The notes beneath the pieces were generated by a model. That model was not told where the DNA came from, searched no databases, and was given only the letters and a program-made list of their open reading frames with translations. Made by a program: the position numbers and the translations under genes. This document shows, in pieces, positions 26,388-34,635 of a DNA stretch of 64,000 nucleotides. Positions within the stretch are counted from its first letter, which is position 1, and every line of letters starts with the position of its first letter. This DNA is from Mesorhizobium sp. M1B.F.Ca.ET.045.04.1.1 (GTDB lineage: Bacteria > Pseudomonadota > Alphaproteobacteria > Rhizobiales > Rhizobiaceae). The stretch is from contig NZ_CP034448.1 in NCBI RefSeq assembly GCF_003952465.1, positions 6,735,001 to 6,799,000 on the forward strand, given 5' to 3'.

Positions 26388-27884
26388 ATGACAGCGAGAG
26401 TGATCGTCCTCGACGCCAGGCCGCTCAGCGCGGCCGATGTCGCCGAGATCGCGCGGCGCAACGCCCGCCTCGTGCTTGGCGAGGAGGCCGTGCGCCGCAT
26501 CCGCGCCAGCCGCGCGCTCGTCGAGCGCCTCACGCAGCTCGGCAAGCCGCTCTATGGCGTCACCACCGGGCTCGGCGCCTGTGTCGACACGCCGCTCGCC
26601 GAGGCCGATCTGGTCGCCTTCCAGCACAGCGTGCCGCTCAGCCATTCGATGGGCGCCGGCCCTGCCCTGCCGACCGAAGCGGTGCGGGCGCTGATGACGG
26701 CGCGCATTTCCGGAATGGCCGCCGGCGGCACCGGCGCCTCCGAGCGGGTCATCATGGGCCTGCTTGCGGCGCTCAACGCCGGCGTCCATCCGGTGATCCC
26801 TAGCTGGGGATCGATCGGGGCGGCGGATCTCGCGCCGCTCGGCCACATGGCGAGGGCGCTTGGCGGCGACGGCGATGCAGAATTCCAGGGCAGGGTCATG
26901 CCGGCCGCCGAAGCGCTGAAGCTTGCCGGGCTCGAGCCGCTCGACCTGCGCGAGAAGGACGGCCACGCCATCATCGTCGCCAACAGCCTTTCGACCGGAA
27001 CGGCGTGCCTCGCCCTCGAGGACGTCGCTTACCTCATCGACTGGTCGCTGGCAGCCGTGGCTCTCAACTATGAAGCGTTCCGGGCGTCCCTCAAGGCCAT
27101 CGACGAGGACGCCTTGGCCGCGCGGCCGGCATTCGGCCAATGCGAGATCGGCGCGCGGCTGAGGGCGGAGCTGGCCGGAAGCGGGCTTTGGCACGACACC
27201 GCCGCGCGGCGCCTTCAGGATCCGCTGAGCTTCCGCTGCGTGCCGCAGGTGTGGGGCGGCCTGCTGCACGCCTACGAGCAGGCCAGGCTGGCCACGGAGA
27301 TCGAGCTCGGCCATTCGGGCGACAACCCGGTGATCCTGCTCGAGGCCGAACGGGTCGTTTCAAACGGCAATTTCGACCTCACCGCCTTCACGCTGGCCTG
27401 GGAACAGCTGGGGCAGGCGCTCGCGCATTGCGCGGTCGCCACCGCCAACCGCTCGATGAAGCTGATGTCGCCGACGGTGGCGGAGCTGCCGCGCTTCCTG
27501 TCGGCCAGGGGCGGCAGCCGCCAGGGCTATGCGGAACTGCAGAAACCGGTCGCCGCACTGGAGGCAGAGATCCGGCACCTCGCCAACCCGATGTCGCTCA
27601 GCCCGCTTGCGGTTTCGGACGGCATCGAGGACCAGTCGTCGATGGCGCCGCGGGTGGTGGCCAAGACCGCCGGCATCATCGAGCGGCTGTGCTATCTCGT
27701 TGCGATGGAGCTGATCTTCGCGGCGACCGGCGTGGAGTTGCGCGGCGTGGTCGACAGCATGGGCGAAGGTCCGCAACGCAGCTATGCCGCTGTCCGTGCT
27801 CTGGTCGCCCCGCTCGACGACGACCGCGAAATGAGCGCGGACATGGCGCGGGTCGCGCGGATGGTGGCGGGGCCGCGGTTCTGA
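26388..27884 (+). CDS. Histidine/phenylalanine ammonia-lyase family protein lacking the MIO triad
   Basis: The 498-residue protein (ATG 26388) belongs to the HAL/PAL family: YGVTTGLGACVD, HSVPLSHSMGAG, NSLSTGTACLAL, QDPLSFRCVPQVWG, SGDNPVI and EDQSSMAPR are all recognisable. Active members form the MIO cofactor from Ala-Ser-Gly in GSVGASGDLAPL. Here the matching loop reads GSIGAADLAPL, one residue shorter and without Ser-Gly, so the usual prosthetic group cannot form in the normal way. The protein may be catalytically changed or inactive. Ser-His in the substrate pocket resembles histidine lyases, but no other hut genes are nearby. It stands alone, convergent with fghA. An upstream in-frame ATG (26304) adds residues without family similarity. 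Confidence 0.85.
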   Translation: MTARVIVLDARPLSAADVAEIARRNARLVLGEEAVRRIRASRALVERLTQLGKPLYGVTTGLGACVDTPLAEADLVAFQHSVPLSHSMGAGPALPTEAVRALMTARISGMAAGGTGASERVIMGLLAALNAGVHPVIPSWGSIGAADLAPLGHMARALGGDGDAEFQGRVMPAAEALKLAGLEPLDLREKDGHAIIVANSLSTGTACLALEDVAYLIDWSLAAVALNYEAFRASLKAIDEDALAARPAFGQCEIGARLRAELAGSGLWHDTAARRLQDPLSFRCVPQVWGGLLHAYEQARLATEIELGHSGDNPVILLEAERVVSNGNFDLTAFTLAWEQLGQALAHCAVATANRSMKLMSPTVAELPRFLSARGGSRQGYAELQKPVAALEAEIRHLANPMSLSPLAVSDGIEDQSSMAPRVVAKTAGIIERLCYLVAMELIFAATGVELRGVVDSMGEGPQRSYAAVRALVAPLDDDREMSADMARVARMVAGPRF

Positions 27885-27919
27885 ATCGGACCTTCCCCAA
27901 GGAGCCCGCTGCACGCCCT

Positions 27920-28756
27920 CTACTTCGCCAGCCGCGCTGCGTGCCACTTCAAATGGTCGTCCATGAAGGTCGACATGAAGTTGTAGGAATGGTCGTAGCC
28001 TTCCTGCATGCGCAGCGTCAGCGCGATGCCTGCCTTTCTGCAGGCGTCCTCGAGCAGCCACGGACGCAGACCATCCTGGAGGAAGCCGTCGGCTGTGCCC
28101 TGGTCGACGAGCAGCTCACCGTAACGATGGCCATCCTCTATCAGCAGCGTAGCGTCATAGGCGCGCCAGCTCTTTTCGTCCGGCCCGAGATATTTCTCGA
28201 GCGCCGGCCGCGACCAGCCCGCGGTGGTCGGCTGCACGATCGGCGCGAAGGCCGAGCAGCTCCGGTACCGTTCCGGGTTCCTCAGCGCGATCGTCAGCGC
28301 GCCGTGCCCGCCCATCGAATGGCCGAAGATCGCCTGGCGTGACATATCGACCGGAAAGTTCGCGGCGACCAGCGCCGGCAGTTCCTCGGTGACGTAGGAA
28401 TACATGCGGTAGTTTTTCGCATAGGGCGCCTGCGTGGCGTCGACGTAGAAGCCGGCGCCACAGCCGAACTGCCAATTGTCCTTTTCGTCGGGAACATCGG
28501 GGCCGCGCGGGCTGGTGTCGGGGCAGACGATGACGAGCCCCAGCTCGGATGCCATGCGGCGGTATTCGCCCTTGTCCATGACATTGGCGTGCGTGCAGGT
28601 CAGGCCGGACAGATACCAGAGCACCGGCACATGGCCCTTTGCGGCCTGGGGCGGCGCGAAAACGGCAAAGGTCATGTCGCAGGCGCAGGTCTCCGAGACG
28701 TGCGAGTAGACGCCCTGGACACCGCCATGCGATTTGGACGTTGAAAGAACTTTCAT
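27920..28756 (-). CDS. fghA: S-formylglutathione hydrolase
   Basis: FghA releases formate from S-formylglutathione in glutathione-dependent formaldehyde detoxification. The 278-residue protein is full-length esterase-D type: PVLWYLSGLTCTHANVMDKGEYRR, SPRGPDVPDE, the nucleophile Ser in FGHSMGGHGAL, Asp in LVDQGTAD and His in GYDHSYNFM. ATG 28756 gives the family-like start MKVLSTSKSHGGVQ; longer starts add Arg-rich non-coding sequence. The expected partner glutathione-dependent formaldehyde dehydrogenase is not in the window. Confidence 0.95.
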   Translation of the reverse strand: MKVLSTSKSHGGVQGVYSHVSETCACDMTFAVFAPPQAAKGHVPVLWYLSGLTCTHANVMDKGEYRRMASELGLVIVCPDTSPRGPDVPDEKDNWQFGCGAGFYVDATQAPYAKNYRMYSYVTEELPALVAANFPVDMSRQAIFGHSMGGHGALTIALRNPERYRSCSAFAPIVQPTTAGWSRPALEKYLGPDEKSWRAYDATLLIEDGHRYGELLVDQGTADGFLQDGLRPWLLEDACRKAGIALTLRMQEGYDHSYNFMSTFMDDHLKWHAARLAK

Positions 28757-29203
28757 CGGCTCCGCCTTCCTGTCATCTGTCTCGGCCCGGCATAGCCGCC
28801 AGACCTCGCGCTCGCAACCTTGCACCTCGCGAAAACGATATCGACGGCGCGATCGAGCCACAGAACGGCGGACGCTTCCTCCACTCTACTCCGCAGCCAA
28901 CGCCGGCAGCCGCTCTCTTGTTATGCGTCGCCTCCCGGGCGAGCCTTGTTCTAGGGTCGGCAACAGCGCATCCGGGCCGGATCGCAAAAAGAAGTCTTTT
29001 TCTGTCCTTTGCTTCGCCGAAACCGAAGCAGGCGCCTTGCGGCCGCTGGCGTGCGAGGCAGGGAAACGCTTTCAAGGACTTACGATCGGAAAACTTGCCT
29101 CTCGCCTTACCCCGATCGGGGTTCCGCCTTGCAATGATGGCTCAAGCAATCGGATCGGCGGGCTAAGGAGCGGATCGCGGCGCATTGCCGCTCACCGGCA
29201 TCG
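28757..29203. other. Intergenic region upstream of fghA
   Basis: This stretch of 447 bases lies between the paoC-like stop and the fghA start, both on the minus strand. It should contain the fghA promoter. A small AT-rich palindrome (AAAAAGAAGTCTTTTT, about 28985-29000) is the only local structure I see. No frame in it has coding character, and no tRNA is evident. Confidence 0.4.
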
Positions 29204-31489
29204 TCAAGCGATAAGCTGGTCGATCCTGATCGGCAGGTCGCGGATGCGCTTGCCCGTTGCGTGGTAAACCGCGCTGGCAACGGCGGCGGCGGTGCCGACA
29301 TTGCCTAGCTCGCCCAGGCCCTTGACACCGGCCGGATTGACCGCGTGGTCCACTTCCGGGACCAGGATGACCTGCAGGTCCTTGATGTCGGCGTTGACCG
29401 GCACGAGGTAATCCTGCAGGTCGCGGTTGACGTAGCGGGCATAGCGCTGGTCGACCTCGGTCGCCTCATGCAGCGCCTGGCCGATGCCCCAGATCATGCC
29501 GCCCATCAGCTGGCTGCGCGCGGTGCGCGTGTTCATGATGCGGCCGGCCGCGAACGCGCCGACGATGCGCGGCACCCGGATTTCCCGCGTATGGCGGTTG
29601 ATGCGAACTTCGACGAATTCGGCGCCGAAGGCGTATTTCACCGAATCCTCGTCCTGATCGCCGCCATGGAATTCCGGCAGGCCGGCGTAGAGCTTCTTCA
29701 GCGCCCCAGGCGTCGCGCCCTTGGGCGCGAACTCGGCATATTCGTCTATCGCGCCGACTTGCATGATCTTGAAGACATCCTCGATCTTCGCCGAGGCGCC
29801 GCCCTTCGCAACGATCTTGCCATCGGCGAAGTCCAGTTCCTCGTTGTGGGAACCGGCAAGCGGAGCGCCCTCGTTTGTCGCGGCCGCGGCAAGCTTCGTC
29901 CGGATCGCATCGCAGGCCTTCAGCACCGCCGAGCAGACGCTCGCGGTGGAAATCGAGCCGCCCGACACCGGGGCCGGAGGCAGGCTGCTGTCGCCCATCT
30001 CGACATTCACCTTTCCGATCGGGACGCCAAGACGTTCCGAAGCCATCTGGCCGGCCACGGTGCGGACGCCGGTGCCGATCTCGTGCGAGCCGCATTGCAC
30101 ACGCACTTCGCCGTCGGACGTCAGGCGCACGCGCGCCGCGCAGGGCGCCGCGGCGGTTGGATAAATCGCCGTGGCGCAGCCCATGCCGACCAGCCAGTCG
30201 CCATCGCGCATCGCTCCGACCTTCGGGTCCCGCTTCGTCCAGCCGAAGGCGTCGGCCGCCTGTTCGTAGCACTGGATCAGCGAGCGGCTGGAGAACGGCT
30301 TCTTCCCGATCGGTTCCGTCTTTGGTTCATTGATGCGGCGGAACTCGACCGGATCCATGCCGAGCGCCACCGCCATCTCGTCCATGGCGTTTTCCAGCGC
30401 GTAGACGTAAGGCGTCTCGGGCGGCGAGCGCATGTAGCCCGGCGTGTTGCGGTCGGCCTCGACCAGCGAGACATGGGTCAGCACCGAGCCGTAATCGTAC
30501 ATGCGGCCGGTCGCCGACGTGCCGCCGACGACATAGGCGTCCGTGCGAGACGTCATTTCCCAGCCTTCATGCGCGAAAGCAGTGATATGGCCGTCCCTGC
30601 CGGCGCCGATCCGGATGCGGTGTCTAGTTTCGGCCCGGTAGGTCTGTGTGCCGAAGGCCTGCATGCGGCTCGTCACGCAACGCACCGGCCTGCCGAGCCG
30701 CTTTGCGGCGACGGCGACAATCGCGGTGCGCGGCGTCATCGGCCCTTTCGAGCCGAACGCGCCGCCGATGAAGGGGCTGAGAATGCGCACATTCGCCGGA
30801 TCGAGCTTCAGCTGCCTGGCAAGCTCGACCTTCCAACCGGTGACGTTCTGCGACGGCTCATGGACGACAAGCTGATCGCCCTGCCAGAGCGCCGTCGTCG
30901 AGAACAGCTCGATCGGATTGTGATGCTGGGTCGGCGTCGAATAGCGCGCGTCGATCTTGACCGGAGCCGCCGCATAGGCGGCGTCGAAATCGCCCGCTTT
31001 GACGTCCTCCTTCAGCATCGGGCTCTTGCCGGCAGCGGGGACGGTCTTCGTTCCAGGGCTGTCGAAGCTTGCCGTCGGCTTCTCCTCCTCATACTCGGCG
31101 CGGATCAGCTGCGCGGCCTCTTCGGCCGCCTCGAATGTCTCGGCAACGGCCAAGGCGATGATCTGCCCATCGTGGAAGATCGTCCGGTCGTGCAGCGGTC
31201 CGACCGAGGTTGCGCTGCCATTGCCGAACTTCGGCCTGTCGACCCTATCCATGTCACCGTATGTCACGATATCGAGCAGGCCCGGCACCGCGCGAGCCTC
31301 ATCGAGATGAAGCTTGGTCACTCTGCCTTTGGCGATGCTGCTCGTTGCAAGCGCGCCATAGGCGAGGTTGGCCGTCGGCAGATCGGCTGGGTAGCCGGCC
31401 TGCCCGGTGACTTTCAGCCGCGCATCGACGCGCGGCAGCGGTTCGCCCTGGTTTTCCCTGGGTTTCGGAGCGGCTGCGTCCATGGTCAC
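29204..31489 (-). CDS. paoC: Molybdenum-binding subunit of a PaoABC-type aldehyde oxidoreductase
   Basis: The 761-residue protein is the large subunit of the xanthine dehydrogenase family. It has the LPRVDARLKVTGQAGYPAD start, QHHNPIELFST, GGAFGSKGPMTPR (molybdopterin contacts), QCGSHEIGTGVRT, and GVKGLGELGNVG, with the catalytic Glu, near the C-terminus. With the next two genes it matches E. coli PaoABC (YagTSR), a periplasmic molybdenum/FAD/iron-sulphur enzyme that oxidises aldehydes. The GTG start overlaps the paoB-like stop by four bases. A PaoD-type cofactor insertase is not seen in the window. Exact substrate unknown. Confidence 0.9.
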   Translation of the reverse strand: MTMDAAAPKPRENQGEPLPRVDARLKVTGQAGYPADLPTANLAYGALATSSIAKGRVTKLHLDEARAVPGLLDIVTYGDMDRVDRPKFGNGSATSVGPLHDRTIFHDGQIIALAVAETFEAAEEAAQLIRAEYEEEKPTASFDSPGTKTVPAAGKSPMLKEDVKAGDFDAAYAAAPVKIDARYSTPTQHHNPIELFSTTALWQGDQLVVHEPSQNVTGWKVELARQLKLDPANVRILSPFIGGAFGSKGPMTPRTAIVAVAAKRLGRPVRCVTSRMQAFGTQTYRAETRHRIRIGAGRDGHITAFAHEGWEMTSRTDAYVVGGTSATGRMYDYGSVLTHVSLVEADRNTPGYMRSPPETPYVYALENAMDEMAVALGMDPVEFRRINEPKTEPIGKKPFSSRSLIQCYEQAADAFGWTKRDPKVGAMRDGDWLVGMGCATAIYPTAAAPCAARVRLTSDGEVRVQCGSHEIGTGVRTVAGQMASERLGVPIGKVNVEMGDSSLPPAPVSGGSISTASVCSAVLKACDAIRTKLAAAATNEGAPLAGSHNEELDFADGKIVAKGGASAKIEDVFKIMQVGAIDEYAEFAPKGATPGALKKLYAGLPEFHGGDQDEDSVKYAFGAEFVEVRINRHTREIRVPRIVGAFAAGRIMNTRTARSQLMGGMIWGIGQALHEATEVDQRYARYVNRDLQDYLVPVNADIKDLQVILVPEVDHAVNPAGVKGLGELGNVGTAAAVASAVYHATGKRIRDLPIRIDQLIA

Positions 31490-32508
31490 ACCTTCATGTC
31501 TCGGGTTTCGAGCAGCGCGCGCACCAGCGTTCGTTTGCCGAGTTCGACTTTGAACGCGTTGTGCTGGCGCGGTTCGGCATCGGCAAAGGCGGCTTTCGCC
31601 GCCTCACTTGCCGACGCCTGGTCGAGTTTCTTGCCTTGCAAGGCCGCTTCGGCTTCCTTGGCGCGCCAGGGCACCGTCGCCACGCCGCCGAGCGCGATGC
31701 GCGCCTCGCGGACGCTGTCGCCGTCGAGGTCGAGCGCGACAGCCGCCGAGGCCAGCGCAAAGGCATAAGATTCGCGGTCGCGGATCTTCAGGTAGCGCGA
31801 ACGCCTGGCCCACGGCATGGCGGGCACTTCGATGGCGGTGATGATCTCGTCGGCCGCGAGATCGGTCTCGATATGCGGCGTGTCGCGAGGCAGCCGATGC
31901 AGCCTGGCGAAGAGAATTTTGCGCGCTCCGCGCGAGCCCTCGGCCCGAATGACGGCATCGAGCGCGATCAAGGCCTGGGCGAAGTCGCCATGATAGGTGG
32001 CGATGCAGGCGTCGCTGGCGCCCAGCACCGCGTGCTGGCGGTTGAAGCCCTCCATTGCGGCGCAGCCCGAGCCCGGCACGCGCTTGTTGCAGGCCCATGA
32101 GGTCTCGCGGAAATATTCGCAGCGCGTTCGCTGCAGCACGTTGCCGGCAAGGCTCGCCATGTTGCGGATCTGGCCGCTTGCCGCCAATCTCAAACTATCG
32201 GCAATGACCGGATAGCGGCGTTTGACTTCAGTGTTGTCGGCGGCTTCCCCCATCCGCACCAGGGCGCCGAAACGGATGCCGTCGTCGGTGACCCTGATCT
32301 GTCTGAGCGCAGGCTCTTCGAGCCGGTTGAGATCCAGCACACGGTTGGGTGCGGCGACACCGAGCTTCATATAGTCGGCGAGATTGGTGCCGCCGGCGAT
32401 GAACTGCGCGTTCGCCCGCGTCGGCTGATCGTCGTTGGTCGTAAAGCGGGATGCGACGGCGACTGCGGCCGAAATATCCGCCGGCTGTTCATAGATGAAA
32501 GGACGCAT
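31486..32508 (-). CDS. paoB: FAD subunit of the PaoABC-type aldehyde oxidoreductase, with extra 4Fe-4S site
   Basis: This 340-residue FAD-binding subunit has FIAGGTNLADYMKLGV (FAD loop) and the CO-dehydrogenase flavoprotein C-terminal domain (about 230-330, IALGGVATVPWRAKEAE). An insertion RTRCEYFRETSWACNKRVPGSGCAA carries the extra cysteines that in E. coli PaoB bind an additional [4Fe-4S] cluster, which sets it apart from ordinary xanthine dehydrogenase subunits. It starts three bases after the paoA-like stop. Confidence 0.9.
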   Translation of the reverse strand: MRPFIYEQPADISAAVAVASRFTTNDDQPTRANAQFIAGGTNLADYMKLGVAAPNRVLDLNRLEEPALRQIRVTDDGIRFGALVRMGEAADNTEVKRRYPVIADSLRLAASGQIRNMASLAGNVLQRTRCEYFRETSWACNKRVPGSGCAAMEGFNRQHAVLGASDACIATYHGDFAQALIALDAVIRAEGSRGARKILFARLHRLPRDTPHIETDLAADEIITAIEVPAMPWARRSRYLKIRDRESYAFALASAAVALDLDGDSVREARIALGGVATVPWRAKEAEAALQGKKLDQASASEAAKAAFADAEPRQHNAFKVELGKRTLVRALLETRDMKV

Positions 32509-32510
32509 CG

Positions 32511-33131
32511 TCAGGCCCCCCTCGTCTGGTCACGCGCCTGGACGATCGCGGCGACGATGTTCGGATAGGCCGCGCAGCGGCAGATGTTGCCGCTCATAAA
32601 CTCGCGGATGTCGTCCTCGGAGTTCGCGTGGCCCTCGTTGATGCAGCCGATGGCCGACATGATCTGACCCGGCGTGCAGTAGCCGCACTGGAAGGCGTCG
32701 TGGTCGATGAAGGCCTGCTGCATCGGATGCAGCTTGCCGTCGCTCGATGCAAGCCCCTCCACCGTCGTCACCTCCTTGCCCTGGTTCATCACGGCGAAGC
32801 TGAGGCAGGAGAGCACCCGTTTTCCGTCGACGAGCACCGTGCAGGCACCGCACTGGCCGTGGTCGCAGCCCTTCTTCGTGCCGGTCAGGCCGACATGATC
32901 GCGCAACGCATCCAGCAGGCTCGTCCTTGTATCCAGCGAAAGCTCGTAAGGCTGCTTGTTGATGCGCAGCGATATGGCGACCGCTTCCCTGAGTTTGGAA
33001 CGGGTCGCAACCGGCGCTTCCGCCTTCGCCACGGAGGTCAGCAACGGCGCGGCAGCGGCGGCTGAAACGGTTCCGGTCATGAAGCTTCGTCGGCTGAGGC
33101 CAGTCGCGCTCGAGGCGGGGTTTGGGGACAT
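32511..33131 (-). CDS. paoA: 2Fe-2S subunit of the PaoABC-type aldehyde oxidoreductase, Tat-exported
   Basis: The 206-residue protein begins with a twin-arginine signal (SRRSFMTG followed by an Ala-rich hydrophobic stretch), so the folded complex is exported to the periplasm. Two [2Fe-2S] motifs follow: GCDHGQCGACTVLVDGKRVLSC and CGYCTPGQIM with GNICRCAAYPNI. It is the first gene of the three-gene operon. Tat export of the small subunit carrying the whole complex is known for E. coli PaoA. Confidence 0.92.
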   Translation of the reverse strand: MSPNPASSATGLSRRSFMTGTVSAAAAAPLLTSVAKAEAPVATRSKLREAVAISLRINKQPYELSLDTRTSLLDALRDHVGLTGTKKGCDHGQCGACTVLVDGKRVLSCLSFAVMNQGKEVTTVEGLASSDGKLHPMQQAFIDHDAFQCGYCTPGQIMSAIGCINEGHANSEDDIREFMSGNICRCAAYPNIVAAIVQARDQTRGA

Positions 33132-33444
33132 GGCTCGCTCCCTGGCTGGCTGGGTATCAGCGCTAACCTCTCAGCCAGGGCATTGTTCCGGATTTATCCG
33201 CGCAGAAGCAGGTCACGAAAGAGTGACCTGGAACCTTCCAGGGCATCACGATGAACCGGTATCAGGGATTTTGAGGCAAAGCCGGTTGTGACGGCAAAGG
33301 AACCTTTCCGAATGCCGGAGGTTGACCCTCGGCCTGGCGATGCGCGGCGGCGCCGCGCAAGATCCCATGCGAGCAATTCCAGGAAAAGCGCGCAGCGGTT
33401 TTCCATCCGGAATCGCGGAAGAACAAATACTTCGATCGAAAGGC
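33132..33444. other. Divergent region between the paoA-like and emrA-like genes
   Basis: These 313 bases separate two divergent operons. The right part contains the second copy of the 45-bp palindromic repeat. The left part, next to paoA, is unremarkable apart from a short GTCAC...GTGAC symmetry near 33212-33230. I see no coding frame and no clear operator. Confidence 0.45.
33373..33417. repeat. 45-bp palindromic intergenic repeat, copy B
   Basis: This is the second copy of the element at 4601-4645, differing at four positions, two of them in the inverted ends (GCAATTCCAG and CCGGAATCGC). It lies 28 bases upstream of the emrA-like start, so the transcript leader of that operon may include it. 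Confidence 0.75.
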
Positions 33445-34635
33445 ATGCCGGTGGATACGAATTCTCCAGTTGCCGAACCCGTGGACGAAACGCAGCGGCC
33501 GACGCGCCGCGCCGATACCCGAAGGGGTGCAGAGGCCGATGCCTCGAGGGATAAGGCCGACGCATCCCGTGGAGATGGGAGTGCTCCCCAGGACAAGCGA
33601 CGCGGAAGCCTTTTCGGGTCCATCAAACGGCACCCTGTCACAGCGGGAACCGTCCTGCTTGTCGTCCTGCTGGTCGCGGCCGGCGCAGTGCTCTGGTGGC
33701 TGAACGCGCGCAACTACGAATGGACGGACGACGCCTTCATCGACGCGCGCACGGTGACCGTCGGCGCCGAAATCGCCGGCCGCATCACGGAGGTGGCCGT
33801 CACCGACAATCAGCCCGTCGAGGCGGGCGCGGTCCTGCTTCGCATCGACGACAGCGACTACCAGGCTTCGCTCAAGCAGGCGCAGGCCAGCGTGGCGGCG
33901 GCGCAGGCCGAGATCACCAATGTCGAGGCCCAGACCCAGGCGCAGAACGCCAAGATCGATGCCGCGCAAAAGCAAGTCGCCCAGGCACAGGCGGCGCTGG
34001 AATTCGCCAAGTCGGAGGATCAGCGCAACCGCGAGCTGCTGGCCAGGGGCACCGCCACCCAGCAGCAGGCACAGCAGGCCGCGTCAACACTGCGCCAGGA
34101 CCAGGCCGCCCTCGATACGGCCACGGCGAATGCAGGGGCTGCGAAAAGCCAGCTCGCCGTGCTGCAGGCGCAGGGCAAAAGCGCCGAAGCCAAACTGCAG
34201 CAGGAGCGCGCCAGCGAGGATCAGGCCAGGACCACGCTCATGCGCACCACTATCGTGGCCCCGGTCGCCGGCCGGGCGACCAACATCACCGTTGCAAGAG
34301 GCACCTACGCGCAGCCCGGGCAGGTGCTGATGATGTTCGTTCCGAAGGACGTCTGGGTGAAGGCCAATTTCAAGGAGACCCAGCTCGGCCTGATGCGGCC
34401 CGGCCAGCCGGTCGACATCGCCATCGATGCCTATCCGGAAAGGACCTTCCATGGCCGTGTCGATAGCGTGCAGGCCGGCAGCGGCACCGCCTTCAGCCTG
34501 CTGCCGGCCGAGAACGCGACCGGCAATTTCGTCAAGGTCGTCCAGCGCGTGCCGGTCAAGATCGTCTTCGACAAGCCGCCGGATGCCTATCTCGGTCCGG
34601 GCATGTCGGTGGTGCCGACGGTCACGGTGCGATGA
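33445..34635 (+). CDS. EmrA-like membrane fusion protein of an efflux pump
   Basis: EmrA-type proteins connect an inner-membrane MFS exporter to an outer-membrane channel. The 396-residue protein (ATG 33445) has a polar N-terminus, one membrane helix at about 66-88, a biotinyl-lipoyl-like half (NYEWTDDAFIDARTVTVGAEIAGRI), a long coiled coil rich in Ala/Gln (about 150-270), and the HlyD beta-barrel end (DVWVKANFKETQLGLMRPGQPVDIAIDAYP). A longer in-frame start at 33322 would run through the 45-bp repeat and is unlikely. Its stop overlaps the start of the MFS gene. Confidence 0.92.
   Translation: MPVDTNSPVAEPVDETQRPTRRADTRRGAEADASRDKADASRGDGSAPQDKRRGSLFGSIKRHPVTAGTVLLVVLLVAAGAVLWWLNARNYEWTDDAFIDARTVTVGAEIAGRITEVAVTDNQPVEAGAVLLRIDDSDYQASLKQAQASVAAAQAEITNVEAQTQAQNAKIDAAQKQVAQAQAALEFAKSEDQRNRELLARGTATQQQAQQAASTLRQDQAALDTATANAGAAKSQLAVLQAQGKSAEAKLQQERASEDQARTTLMRTTIVAPVAGRATNITVARGTYAQPGQVLMMFVPKDVWVKANFKETQLGLMRPGQPVDIAIDAYPERTFHGRVDSVQAGSGTAFSLLPAENATGNFVKVVQRVPVKIVFDKPPDAYLGPGMSVVPTVTVR

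Noticed and set aside
29345..31768. 807-codon plus-strand frame opposite the paoC-like gene
   Set aside because: Arg/His/Asp-rich shadow; the minus strand carries a complete, motif-bearing enzyme.
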